A stretch of DNA of 64,000 nucleotides from Croceimicrobium sp965228705. Lineage in GTDB: Bacteria; Bacteroidota; Bacteroidia; Flavobacteriales; Schleiferiaceae. The translations under genes were made by a program, and so were the position numbers. The DNA lies in NCBI RefSeq assembly GCF_965228705.1, contig NZ_OZ245832.1, forward strand, positions 3,596,001 to 3,660,000, given 5' to 3'. The notes beneath the pieces are model-generated. The model worked only from the letters and a program-made list of their open reading frames with translations, was not told the origin of the DNA and did not search any database. The stretch's first letter is position 1; every line of letters starts with the position of its first letter. Shown here one piece after another: positions 28,216-36,421 of this stretch.

Positions 28216-29733
28216 TTAGCGGTTTCTCTGATCGGCGCCCGTAGTTCCGAGGATGATGTTTTGATTGGCTCTGCTTCCGAACTCCCTTTCATTGGGATCA
28301 TTACCCGGATCGATGGTACCTGGACCGCCATAGGCACGGAAGTAAAGCTCCTGCTTCCAGTCGGGACTATTGATTTCGCCAATAGCGGTAGAGTGAATCA
28401 ATTTGAAGATTTGAGTAGAAGGTTCAAACTCACCAAAGATGAAAATACGGTTGTTTTGAGGTACTGCATAGGCGGTAGTAACATTATCGTATTGCCAAAT
28501 GATATAGGGGGGCATATTGGGTTCCATGTCTCGTCGCTCTACCTGACTGGGTTCGCCATACATTAACCATACTCGACCGCGATCCGTTTTGTAACCTTTG
28601 CTGAGTCCTGAGGTGAATAATTTATTTGCTATCAATACATCTTTATGGTAATCCTCCCAAGCTTCTTTTGGGGCTAAGGGTTTGCGATTCTCCCAAAAGG
28701 CGAAGAAGTATTTTTTCATTAATTCTTCATCGGCAGAAGCCAGGAGGTTTTCCTGAATTCTCTGCTCACGCTCGCTTGAAATAGGATAGAGGTAATCCAT
28801 GAATTTCACGATGGAATCCAGATTTCCTAATCGATCCACCCAAGATCCGCTTACCGTGCGTTCTTCAAAAGAGCCGGCAATAATTTCTCTTTGATCTCCA
28901 CGACGGTAGAAGAAATTATCCTGCTTGATTATTTGCTCTCCCTTGGCATCGATGGCTTCAATTACCAAAAGGTAATTACCACTGGGCAATTTGCTGATAT
29001 CGATTTGTCCGAGGATAGGATTTACCACTGCTGCTTTAGCTCTTTGAAAACTGCCAAAATCAGAAAGTACCCGTCCGTCGGATTCATTCTGAAGGTAGTA
29101 GCGAATTAAAAAATCCTCGTTGGCACCTAATTTTTGATCGAGATTATAAAGTTCATTGTAAAAGGCCAAGCGATTTAAGCCTTGGGGGATAAATGGGGTT
29201 CCAGTGCTAATAATAGGATACATGGCGTAGCCGGAGCGGGTATAGGCCGCTTTACTGTTTTCGCTAGCCGGTTTAAAGTCTTCCAGATATACAACTTGCG
29301 AATGATCAGGGAAATTCTTGGTAATGGTTAATTGCAGGGGGCGGTCGATATGATAATCTTCTTCAGGCTCATTTATATCTTGAATGTCCATTTTGAGGCG
29401 GTACTTCCCTTTTGCCAGGAAGAAGCGCTTTTGGTGATAAAGAAGCTCTTGTAAATTGGAGGTGTCCTTATAGGCAGGACTTAAGATTCGGAAACGATCG
29501 GCACTCACTACCGAATCATTCTTGTAAACGGCGATGGTTACTTCCAGTCCACCAAGAAAACTTCCATTGGCTTGTTTTTGATAATCGAGGCTTTCACTAC
29601 CAATACCGAAATTAATTTCGATGTAATTCTCACGCTCTCCGGTCATGAATTCATTTAGGGAGATGTAAAGATTGGTGGTTTTAGCCTGTAAAAGGGAGGA
29701 AGACAGGAGGATGAGAAGTAGAAAACGCCGCAT
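28216..29733 (-). CDS. GWxTD-domain secreted protein
   Basis: 505 residues from ATG 29733, chosen because a signal peptide (RFLLLILLSSSLLQAK) starts there rather than at the upstream ATG 29829. Two beta-sandwich domains fill about residues 20-330. The C-terminal GWxTD-type domain shows YFFAFWENRKP and GYKTDRGRVWLMYGEP. Such proteins are restricted to Bacteroidota and a few relatives and have no established role. It leads the operon with lpxL-like and GT2 genes. Confidence 0.85.
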   Translation of the reverse strand: MRRFLLLILLSSSLLQAKTTNLYISLNEFMTGERENYIEINFGIGSESLDYQKQANGSFLGGLEVTIAVYKNDSVVSADRFRILSPAYKDTSNLQELLYHQKRFFLAKGKYRLKMDIQDINEPEEDYHIDRPLQLTITKNFPDHSQVVYLEDFKPASENSKAAYTRSGYAMYPIISTGTPFIPQGLNRLAFYNELYNLDQKLGANEDFLIRYYLQNESDGRVLSDFGSFQRAKAAVVNPILGQIDISKLPSGNYLLVIEAIDAKGEQIIKQDNFFYRRGDQREIIAGSFEERTVSGSWVDRLGNLDSIVKFMDYLYPISSEREQRIQENLLASADEELMKKYFFAFWENRKPLAPKEAWEDYHKDVLIANKLFTSGLSKGYKTDRGRVWLMYGEPSQVERRDMEPNMPPYIIWQYDNVTTAYAVPQNNRIFIFGEFEPSTQIFKLIHSTAIGEINSPDWKQELYFRAYGGPGTIDPGNDPNEREFGSRANQNIILGTTGADQRNR

Positions 29734-29791
29734 AAAATTGAGTTTTGACCAATGATCTACGAAGATAGACGTAAAAAGAAGCAAATGGTTG

Positions 29792-29821
29792 TTTGCTCGG
29801 GCTAAAAAAATTTTACATTTG
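29792..29821 (+). promoter_or_regulatory. Bacteroidota-type promoter of the tRNA-Ser gene
   Basis: A TTTG box at 29792-29795 and TACATTTG at 29814-29821 match the -33 TTTG and -7 TAnnTTTG consensus of the Bacteroidota primary sigma factor, with an 18-nt spacer. The tRNA gene begins 40 nt further on. Confidence 0.65.
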
Positions 29822-29860
29822 CAGCCCAAATTTCAGAAACCTGGTCAGGCCAGTTTCTAA

Positions 29861-29945
29861 GGAGAGATGGCAGAGTGGTCGAATGCGGCGGTCTTGAAAA
29901 CCGTTGAGGGTCACACCTCCGGGGGTTCGAATCCCTCTCTCTCCG
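29861..29945 (+). tRNA. tRNA-Ser (UGA anticodon)
   Basis: An 85-nt cloverleaf: acceptor arms GGAGAGA and TCTCTCC with discriminator G, anticodon loop CTTGAAA giving anticodon TGA, a long variable arm as in class II tRNAs, and a T loop TTCGAAT. No CCA is encoded. A site-specific integrase gene follows on the same strand, so its 3' end is the likely attachment site. Confidence 0.95.
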
Positions 29946-29972
29946 CTTAGATACAGTAACAAATTGTATCAA

Positions 29973-30009
29973 AATGCTCAAAACCAAGGTTTTGGGCATT
30001 TTTTTTTGC
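29973..30009 (+). terminator. Terminator downstream of tRNA-Ser
   Basis: AATGCTCAAAACC, AA, GGTTTTGGGCATT form a 13-bp stem with one mismatch, followed by a run of T residues. Confidence 0.8.
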
Positions 30010-30061
30010 TCCCACCTTGTATCAAGAAACACCGTTTTGTATCCCTTTTGGGTTGCTTAGC

Positions 30062-30096
30062 GGCTTGCTTTTTTCCGAAACCCAAAAAAGCAAGCC
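30062..30096. repeat. Perfect 13-bp inverted repeat upstream of the integrase
   Basis: GGCTTGCTTTTTT (30062-30074) and AAAAAAGCAAGCC (30084-30096) pair perfectly around a 9-nt loop. It could be a terminator shielding the integrase or a protein-binding site in the attachment region. Confidence 0.6.
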
Positions 30097-30214
30097 AGCA
30101 ATGTTACAAAACGATACATAATGATACGAAAATCAAGTAGTTACAATTCGTTTTTTAGGTCAAAGTTTGGCACTTTTGAAACCGAAATGGAGGGCTTAAT
30201 GAACATTAAGTCAA

Positions 30215-31462
30215 ATGCAAAACGAAAGGTCAAGCTATTCACTGGTGTACTACATCAGCAGAACGCGTCCCAAGAAAAACGGAGAATGTCCGGTCTACCT
30301 CAAGATCAACATTAACGGGGGTAAAGTAAGCTTCCCCATCAAGAGACACGTCCTCCCCGAACAGTGGTCAGCCGACAAAAGCTGTATGAAAGGAAGGTCA
30401 CAAGATGCCCAGGTATTCAATAAGTACCTTGATGCTATTAGACTCAGGGCTAACAAGTTGTACAACGAGCTACTGGCAAATTATGCGGAGGTAACTGCAC
30501 CGATGCTAAAAGACGCCATTCTCGGCACCAACTCCGCTCGCCCGAAGACCATTATCACTGTGTGGGATGAGCACGTGGAAAAGCTCAAATCCCTGGTAGG
30601 GAAAGAGTGTACTTACCCTACTATGCAGAAGTACCGCACGGCCCGTAATCACTTCCAGGAATTCCTGAAAAAGAAGTATCGGGTGGAAGACGTGAGCATC
30701 AAGCGCGTTGATCACGAGATGATCGAAGCTTTTGAGTATTTCCTCAAAACCGAGAAGGGCTGTAACTACAACACCAGTATCAAATTTCTTCAGAATCTCA
30801 AGCGCATTACTTCTATCTGTATCAGTAACGGCTGGTTGGTTAAGAATCCCTTCGCGAACAAGAGCCTTTCTTTAAAAGAGGTTGCACGTCCGTATTTGAG
30901 CGAAGAGGAACTCAACCGACTCATGGGGCTTAAAATAAAGGTGGAGCGCCTGGGCCGGGTGCGGGATTTTTTCCTGTTTGCTTGCTTTACCGGTCTCTCG
31001 TACGCAGATGTTAAGAAACTCAGCCGAGAGGAAATTGAATTCACTGAGGACGGCTACTGGATCAAAACCAGTAGGAGAAAGACTGGAGGTAAGGCCAATA
31101 TTCCGCTCCTGGAAGTGCCCTGGAAAATCATCATGAAGTACAATCCCTTTTTCGATGAGCTCTTCCCAACAGATAAGGTGCTCCCTATTATGAGTAACCA
31201 AAAGCTGAATGCCTACCTGAAGGAATTGGCAGATATGGCCGGCATCACCAAGCAGTTGAGCTTTCATATTGCACGGCACACCTTCGCCACCACGGTAACT
31301 ATGCTAAATGGTGTGCCGATTGAAAGCGTGAGCAAGATGCTCGGCCATAAGAACATCACCTCTACGCAGCACTATGCGCGTATAATTGACCAGAAGGTAT
31401 CGGAAGACATGAAGATGCTTTCCAGTCGCTTAGAGCGGAAAATAAACATGAATTGGGCATAA
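30215..31462 (+). CDS. Tyrosine site-specific integrase
   Basis: 415 residues. The N-terminal arm-binding domain begins SLVYYISRTRPKKNGECPVY, then a SAM-like core-binding domain (about 105-210) and the catalytic domain. Visible catalytic residues are Lys in RRKTGGKANIPL, H-x-x-R in HIARHTFA, His in GHKNITSTQ and the Tyr of QHYARI. The first Arg expected in FTGL-R-Y is Ser (FTGLSYADV), as known for IntDOT-type Bacteroidota integrases. It catalyses integration and excision at the tRNA-Ser gene next door. It starts in-frame with an alternative upstream frame at 30121 that I consider spurious. Confidence 0.93.
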   Translation: MQNERSSYSLVYYISRTRPKKNGECPVYLKININGGKVSFPIKRHVLPEQWSADKSCMKGRSQDAQVFNKYLDAIRLRANKLYNELLANYAEVTAPMLKDAILGTNSARPKTIITVWDEHVEKLKSLVGKECTYPTMQKYRTARNHFQEFLKKKYRVEDVSIKRVDHEMIEAFEYFLKTEKGCNYNTSIKFLQNLKRITSICISNGWLVKNPFANKSLSLKEVARPYLSEEELNRLMGLKIKVERLGRVRDFFLFACFTGLSYADVKKLSREEIEFTEDGYWIKTSRRKTGGKANIPLLEVPWKIIMKYNPFFDELFPTDKVLPIMSNQKLNAYLKELADMAGITKQLSFHIARHTFATTVTMLNGVPIESVSKMLGHKNITSTQHYARIIDQKVSEDMKMLSSRLERKINMNWA

Positions 31463-31471
31463 TTAAAAAGA

Positions 31472-31501
31472 GGCCGGTGAGCATACAAGTGCTTACCGGC
31501 C
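31472..31501. terminator. Hairpin after the integrase gene
   Basis: GGCCGGTGAGC and GCTTACCGGCC form an 11-bp stem (one G-T pair) with an 8-nt loop. No T run follows on the plus strand; an A-rich stretch precedes it. Confidence 0.55.
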
Positions 31502-31512
31502 ATTATTCAATT

Positions 31513-31737
31513 ATGGAAGATACATTTAAGATTAGATCCTACGGATTCCAGGAGTTGGCGACTTTATACCTGCCGAATATTCAGCCTAAGAGTGCGTCTA
31601 TAAGATTGAGGGTTTGGATAAATAGAAATCCGCAACTTTCAGATCGCCTCGAAAAGTTGGGGCTCTCTAGAGGGTGTCGCTTATTATCGCCAGAAATGGT
31701 GCGAGAAATTGTCTCAGTTTTAGGAGAACCCTGTTAA
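31513..31737 (+). CDS. DUF4248-family small protein
   Basis: 74 residues from ATG 31513 (the upstream ATG-like start at 31453 falls in the integrase terminator). The sequence FKIRSYGFQELATLYLPN, a PKSASIRLRVWI helix and a C-terminal LLSPEMVREIVSVLGEP helix match DUF4248, a family seen near integrases in Bacteroidota mobile elements. The helical layout resembles a winged or MerR-like DNA-binding domain, so an excisionase or regulator role is plausible but unproven. Confidence 0.75.
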   Translation: MEDTFKIRSYGFQELATLYLPNIQPKSASIRLRVWINRNPQLSDRLEKLGLSRGCRLLSPEMVREIVSVLGEPC

Positions 31738-31738
31738 A

Positions 31739-32131
31739 CTAAGATTTGTGTAGCCATCCTCTTGTCGAGGCATGTTTTTTAAGCTTCTTAGCTTTGGTTT
31801 TAACTCCATTGGTTGACAAGTCATTGAAGTCTATGCTACAATGGCCGTCAAATGGATCATTATCCTCTTCTGTACTCAGACTTTCAGATTCGCACTCCTC
31901 AACTGTTACACTTACCACACCTGAAGACACATATCCCAATTCAGAATAATGAACATGAGAGTCTACTGGAGAGAACTTATTACCGTTGTAAGTGGACAAT
32001 TTGTTATCATCCTTTGGTGTTGGGGCAAATACCTGTGAAGTAAATACTTGCGTAGAGATAGTATCGCCTTGGACAAAACTAGGGTGTACTTGTCTAAGTA
32101 GTTGCGTTTCCTTATCCATCTGAACCTTCAA
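31739..32131 (-). CDS. Unrecognised protein, second gene of minus-strand cargo pair
   Basis: 130 residues (an ATG at 32119 would give MDKETQLLRQVHPSF). The N-terminal LLRQVHPSFVQGD segment and an extended middle followed by an acidic stretch and a basic tail (KTKAKKLKKHASTRGW) give no known fold. It overlaps the 382-residue gene upstream by 20 nt, so the products are probably made together. The pair runs against all other genes of the element, a usual position for cargo such as defence or toxin-antitoxin genes. Confidence 0.7.
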   Translation of the reverse strand: MKVQMDKETQLLRQVHPSFVQGDTISTQVFTSQVFAPTPKDDNKLSTYNGNKFSPVDSHVHYSELGYVSSGVVSVTVEECESESLSTEEDNDPFDGHCSIDFNDLSTNGVKTKAKKLKKHASTRGWLHKS

Positions 32132-33260
32132 TCATTGCGGATTTGACTAACCTGTTGAATTGAACCCACTCGTCCTTATTGAGTAGGTTCAATTGCAATT
32201 CAACTTCCTTGTCATCTGAAAAACTAAGGCTATGAACTTGAGTGGAGAATGAATCATCTATTTCAACCAAAGCGGAAACGTCAAAATTATCATTTGCCCA
32301 CTCAAACTGAATTCCGCCTTCTGGGGTAGGAAAGGTTTTTGGCAATGGAAGATTGTCGTCAAAATACTCATCAAACAGCTTTGACAGCTCCTCAAGCTTC
32401 TTTTTGCTAAAAGATGACCCTTGCCCATCTAACCATCCTTCTTTAAGTAAAGATATTTCTTCTAATCTATATCCAATATCGTCTGAGTAAAGCTCTGTAA
32501 TCGATTGAGTCTTTTCAATTTTGATAATACTATCAGTTTTACTGAAACGTATTGACCCCTCTAAAAGGATTTTTTGTTTTTGATCTGACTTGAACGATGT
32601 AAAGGCATTAATTAATATATCCTCAAGTTCATTAGCATAAAATGACTCTAACCTCTGACCACTAATGAGGTCAATAGTGAAGGTCTGCTTATTTAAATCC
32701 ATTTCGGAAATCAGTCCTCGCAACCCAATTTCATCTGTATATTCCATGGAATTGGATGAAGCTTGAATTATTCTTTTTCGTGATTCCTTTGTGAACTTTG
32801 CTTTTTGAGCTTTATTAGGTCTGAATTCAATGGATTCATCATGACCTAATTTTTTTCCAAGTCTTGAGAATTTTTTCAAGAAATCTTGTGGAGCTAAATC
32901 AGTAATTTCTTCCCCATTCTCAGCACCTTGAATAATGTCAATAATACGACCGCTTGCTTCCTTGAAATAATCTAGATTGGGATTAGTTGGGAATAAACCT
33001 GAGAGTTGGCATATCAGCACAATTGTAGGAATTGTGCTGCCCTCCTCAATGCTTTCTAATTCAAAAGAGATCCCCTTAGTAAAGTTCTTGGGAATCCTTT
33101 CTCTCTCTGAGTTTTTCTCTCTATAAAGGTACTTGGCTAATTCAATCGTCAGCTCTTGAAGTACGGGTAAATCTTCAATAAGGTCTAACGGAAGACGATG
33201 ATCTTCAAATCGTTTGCCATCATATCGTGGCGAATATATTTCTACCCGTTGGTTATCCAT
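32112..33260 (-). CDS. Unrecognised protein, first gene of minus-strand cargo pair
   Basis: 382 residues, acidic, without signal peptide or membrane helix. It opens VEIYSPRYDGKRFEDHRLPL, followed by a helical EDLPVLQELTIELAKYLYR segment, and has mixed alpha/beta content to the end. I recognise no catalytic motif. It is transcribed away from the structural operon from a shared 163-bp intergenic region carrying a palindrome. A host-protection or lysogeny role is possible from position only. Confidence 0.75.
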   Translation of the reverse strand: MDNQRVEIYSPRYDGKRFEDHRLPLDLIEDLPVLQELTIELAKYLYREKNSERERIPKNFTKGISFELESIEEGSTIPTIVLICQLSGLFPTNPNLDYFKEASGRIIDIIQGAENGEEITDLAPQDFLKKFSRLGKKLGHDESIEFRPNKAQKAKFTKESRKRIIQASSNSMEYTDEIGLRGLISEMDLNKQTFTIDLISGQRLESFYANELEDILINAFTSFKSDQKQKILLEGSIRFSKTDSIIKIEKTQSITELYSDDIGYRLEEISLLKEGWLDGQGSSFSKKKLEELSKLFDEYFDDNLPLPKTFPTPEGGIQFEWANDNFDVSALVEIDDSFSTQVHSLSFSDDKEVELQLNLLNKDEWVQFNRLVKSAMIEGSDG

Positions 33261-33294
33261 TCTGCTTAAAAGGAGACCGCTAATTTAATTAATA

Positions 33295-33313
33295 GACCTT
33301 GTTGCACAAGGTC
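33295..33313. promoter_or_regulatory. Palindromic operator candidate between divergent units
   Basis: GACCTTGT (33295-33302) and ACAAGGTC (33306-33313) are perfect inverted 8-mers around TGC. It lies between the minus-strand cargo pair and the plus-strand operon, the place expected for a lysogeny-type switch. Confidence 0.45.
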
Positions 33314-33423
33314 AAAAACGTCAAATGGAAACAAACAGATATGTTTACCCTCATAAAGGTATGTTAATTAATCTTCGTTAACCCTAAAGGATCATAGGCT
33401 CGCATCTTCGGCCTCACAATCAT

Positions 33424-33660
33424 GTGAAATCATTGAAGATGCAGCACAGCCATAGTCTCTCGTTTGCTACTACCGCTTCCGGCATGCTTGGAGGTCTCTC
33501 CAGGGCCATGTCGGAGCAACTTTCCCTCACCACCATCACATTTCCAGGAGTCATTGACGTGGCCGCTTATGCCGTGGTCAGCGCCAGTGTAGGCTATTGC
33601 GTAAAATTAACCATGGATCTCATCTCTCAACGATTCCGAAAAGGGAAAGATACAAAGTGA
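33424..33660 (+). CDS. Small membrane protein, holin-like
   Basis: 78 residues from GTG 33424; ATG 33439 would give 73. A Gly/Ser-rich N-terminal half is followed by one clear membrane helix (VIDVAAYAVVSASVGYCVKL) and a basic tail (SQRFRKGKDTK). This resembles small holin-like or virion membrane proteins of Bacteroidota phages. Its stop codon overlaps the GTG of the next gene (GTGA). It is the first gene of the long plus-strand operon. Confidence 0.65.
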   Translation: MKSLKMQHSHSLSFATTASGMLGGLSRAMSEQLSLTTITFPGVIDVAAYAVVSASVGYCVKLTMDLISQRFRKGKDTK

Positions 33661-34142
33661 GAAGCATTGTAGCCATAGGATTAATTGGTGGACTTCTCTA
33701 CTGGGGAAGCCGGGCATTTAGCGCCAAGCGATTGAGTGATAAATCTGTGGTGCGAACCCTGAATCCGCGTATTGCCAAGATCACTTTGGCAGGTGTTACC
33801 CTGGCAACGGATATCTACGTTGACAATCCTACGAATGGCAGCGTTCAAATCACTAAGCCCGTTATAACCATTTCTACTGCTGGCAAGTATGTCGCGTCCA
33901 GTGTGCCTACCCGCGATCAATACACCATCGCTCCCTTAAAGCAGACTTCCTTGGGTGTTGCCCAAGTGGAAATTCCGTGGAGTGCTCTAACTCCTTATAT
34001 CTCCAACCTGGTAAGCAGAATTCCCGCCCTGGTTCGGGGAGGAAATACAAGCATTCAATCGCTTAATCTACCACTTGAATACCGCTACTCGGTGTATGTG
34101 AACGACATCTTTTACGAATCAAACCCTGAACGCCTGGTATGA
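33657..34142 (+). CDS. Membrane-anchored LEA14-like beta-sandwich protein
   Basis: 161 residues from GTG 33657, chosen because it forms a GTGA overlap with the preceding stop and gives an N-terminal anchor (SIVAIGLIGGLLYWGSRAF). The body resembles LEA14/WHy domains: PRIAKITLAGVTLATDIYVDN followed by a SVQITKPVITI strand. Such domains pack on membranes or other proteins. With other single-anchor proteins in this operon it may be part of a lipid-containing particle; that is inference. Confidence 0.7.
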   Translation: MRSIVAIGLIGGLLYWGSRAFSAKRLSDKSVVRTLNPRIAKITLAGVTLATDIYVDNPTNGSVQITKPVITISTAGKYVASSVPTRDQYTIAPLKQTSLGVAQVEIPWSALTPYISNLVSRIPALVRGGNTSIQSLNLPLEYRYSVYVNDIFYESNPERLV

Positions 34143-35899
34143 GTGCGAGATTTGAAATAGGATCCATTACCAGTGGCTATCGCAGCATTCGCGATGGAAA
34201 GAAGTACGACCAATTCTTCTCCAAGCCGGATTCAACGGATCGAATCATCATTGAAGACGGTGAGGTGGAGGATACCGTTGATTTGATGAAACGGGTAGTT
34301 TGGCGATACATCGAGGACACCAAGGCTATTGCCGATCACTTAAAAGGTAATTCCAAAACTCAGACTTGCCAGAATATCTGGGATTTCCTCTACCACCATA
34401 TCCAGTATAAACTGGATAAACGCGGACTCGAACAGTTAAGACGGCCAGCCCGAAGCTGGGCAGATCGCCAGAACGGAATTGACTGTGATTGCTTTTCCAT
34501 CTTCGCCAGCTCCATTCTGACTAATCTAAAGATCCCTCACGCTTTCCGGATCACAAAATATGGTGGCGACCACTTTCAACATGTGTATGTGGTGGTGCCC
34601 AATGGCAGCGAAACTATCATCATTGATCCAGTGCTCTCCCGCTTCAACTACGAAAAACCATTTTCAGAACATAAAGATTTTAATATGAACCTATCCGGTA
34701 TAGACGTGGCTGTGTTGAGCGGCCATGATGATGAGCTCAGCGATGTACTACTCGGTTTTCCAGACTTCGATGAACTGGGAAATGCCAGCGAGGAACAGCA
34801 ACTGGATGCCATGTATCGCTACCTGGTTTCAACCCGAAATGCGGTAGCAGCCAATCCTGAACATATTGCCCACATCGAGGATCCCCAGGCATTTATCAAG
34901 ATGCTGGATTATGCGATCCAGTATTGGTATACCGACAAGCGCGATGAAGCCTTGGAAGTCCTGGCGCAGAATGAGGAAAAGCTCAACCTCAAAAACGGTT
35001 TCTCCGGCTACGAGGACGACTGGGATTGGGATGATGATGCATTGGGTGCAGCACGGAGAGGCTTCTTCAAACGCATTGGTGATTTCGCCAAAAAGGTGGG
35101 TTCAGGAATCAAGAATGTTGCTCAGAAAGTGGGCAAAGCCATTGTACGATTTAACCCGCTGAGTGTTACCGCCCGCTTGGGTTTCCTGGCCGCCATGAAG
35201 CTCAACATTAAGAAGATGGCTTCTAAGCTGAAATGGGCTTATGCCAGCCAGTCACATGCTGCTTCTAAAGGCGTCTCAGCTACCCAGTGGAAGAGAGCCA
35301 AAACAGCGCTTTCTCGCATTGAAAACTTGTATGCAGACAAGCTTCAAGGAAAGCGGAGCGCCTTGAAAGATGCTATCCTGAAAGGTAGAGCTGGTGGTTT
35401 GAACGGTGAACTGCATCCTGAGGCTTACGACTTAAGTGGATTGGGAGAACCCATTTCCATGACGGCCGCAGTAGCGGCTGCTACTCCCGTGATCATTGCT
35501 GCGATAAAGATTTTGAAGGATTCGGGTTTGTTTGCTCCTGGTGAAGACACCTCGACCAACAACCTTAAAGCAGAGGCTGCTGCCGCACAACAGACCTCCA
35601 ATGTGCCCAGCCAAGTGATCATCCCCACCACTTCACCCAATATGCCAGTTGTCCAGGCTAATGCAGCTTCTTTAGTACCCACTCAAACGAGTGCTACTTC
35701 TTCTGGTGGCGTAATGGCCTTCATCAAGAATAACCCTGCCGTTGCGGCTGTGGGAGCTGGAGCTGTGGTCATTGGTGGCTATATGCTTCTCAAGCCAAAA
35801 AAGAAACCCTCCCGGGGATTATCGGGAACCCGAAAAACCCCCACAAAAAGAACCTCCACAAAACGCAAAAGCACCATCAAAAAAGTAACGCTTAAATAA
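34139..35899 (+). CDS. Transglutaminase-like protein with C-terminal membrane anchor
   Basis: 586 residues. A transglutaminase-like cysteine fold lies at about residues 80-175 with candidate triad Cys116 or Cys118 (GIDCDCFS), His148 (FQHVYVVV) and Asp163 (IIIDPVLSRF). The middle is charged and helical; one helix at about 450-470 is Ala-rich. A C-terminal membrane segment (VAAVGAGAVVIGGYMLL) is followed by a 35-residue Lys/Arg/Thr tail. It may cut or cross-link other virion-like proteins, or attack the cell envelope. The start overlaps the preceding stop (ATGA). Confidence 0.78.
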   Translation: MSARFEIGSITSGYRSIRDGKKYDQFFSKPDSTDRIIIEDGEVEDTVDLMKRVVWRYIEDTKAIADHLKGNSKTQTCQNIWDFLYHHIQYKLDKRGLEQLRRPARSWADRQNGIDCDCFSIFASSILTNLKIPHAFRITKYGGDHFQHVYVVVPNGSETIIIDPVLSRFNYEKPFSEHKDFNMNLSGIDVAVLSGHDDELSDVLLGFPDFDELGNASEEQQLDAMYRYLVSTRNAVAANPEHIAHIEDPQAFIKMLDYAIQYWYTDKRDEALEVLAQNEEKLNLKNGFSGYEDDWDWDDDALGAARRGFFKRIGDFAKKVGSGIKNVAQKVGKAIVRFNPLSVTARLGFLAAMKLNIKKMASKLKWAYASQSHAASKGVSATQWKRAKTALSRIENLYADKLQGKRSALKDAILKGRAGGLNGELHPEAYDLSGLGEPISMTAAVAAATPVIIAAIKILKDSGLFAPGEDTSTNNLKAEAAAAQQTSNVPSQVIIPTTSPNMPVVQANAASLVPTQTSATSSGGVMAFIKNNPAVAAVGAGAVVIGGYMLLKPKKKPSRGLSGTRKTPTKRTSTKRKSTIKKVTLK

Positions 35900-35906
35900 A
35901 CATCTC

Positions 35907-36407
35907 ATGAGAAGAAAGAAAGTGTCCAATAAGGCCATGTTGGGCGAATTGCGCTCCCTGGCTATGATCAGTGGAGGAATGGTACTCGGTACCATGGGAG
36001 GTAAAGCCATCGACAACGTGTTGAAGGTGGATGATAGCCTTCCCGGATTCCAGGCTAAAAAGTTCGTACGTCCGGCAGCCTTGCTTGGCGCAGGCGTACT
36101 CGGAAGTCTAAAACTTAAAAATTCAGACCTCAAGATGCTATCTGCCGGTGTGGGTGCATCGGGAGTAGTTTCTACCGTAAAAGTGGTTCTGAAAAAAGAC
36201 CTGCTGAGCGGATTGGACGGGATGCCTGGCATGGCCTCACCGATGACCGTGTACCAGGATCCTGTAGTCCACTCCATCGAATCCTATGAACCCAGCCTTC
36301 CAGCGCTTTCAGCCGGTGGCTATGAGGTGGAAGAGCAATCCATAAAATCATACAGCCCTGGCGAGGTTGTAAGCGATTATCAAGATGCCGAAATCGAAAT
36401 CATTTAA
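35907..36407 (+). CDS. Gly/Ala-rich small protein, possible membrane-associated structural protein
   Basis: 166 residues. The first 25 are basic, followed by glycine-rich hydrophobic stretches (LAMISGGMVLGTMGGKAID and LLGAGVLGSLKL) that could be short membrane helices with GxxxG packing. The last 50 residues are acidic and extended (SYSPGEVVSDYQDAEIEII). No family recognised. It lies immediately before the first beta-rich capsid candidate. Confidence 0.65.
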   Translation: MRRKKVSNKAMLGELRSLAMISGGMVLGTMGGKAIDNVLKVDDSLPGFQAKKFVRPAALLGAGVLGSLKLKNSDLKMLSAGVGASGVVSTVKVVLKKDLLSGLDGMPGMASPMTVYQDPVVHSIESYEPSLPALSAGGYEVEEQSIKSYSPGEVVSDYQDAEIEII

Positions 36408-36421
36408 AACAACGAACCATT

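Larger units (their letters stand above)
29950..30127. repeat. TTGTATC/GATAC short repeats next to the integrase
   Basis: TTGTATC occurs at 29964-29970, 30017-30023 and 30037-30043, and the inverted core GATAC at 29950-29954, 30113-30117 and 30123-30127. Clustering between the tRNA and the integrase gene fits arm-type integrase or excisionase binding sites; this is inference. Confidence 0.5.

Noticed and set aside
30121..30315. Short open frame preceding and overlapping the integrase
   Set aside because: It lies in another frame, covers the attachment region and the integrase start, and has no features.
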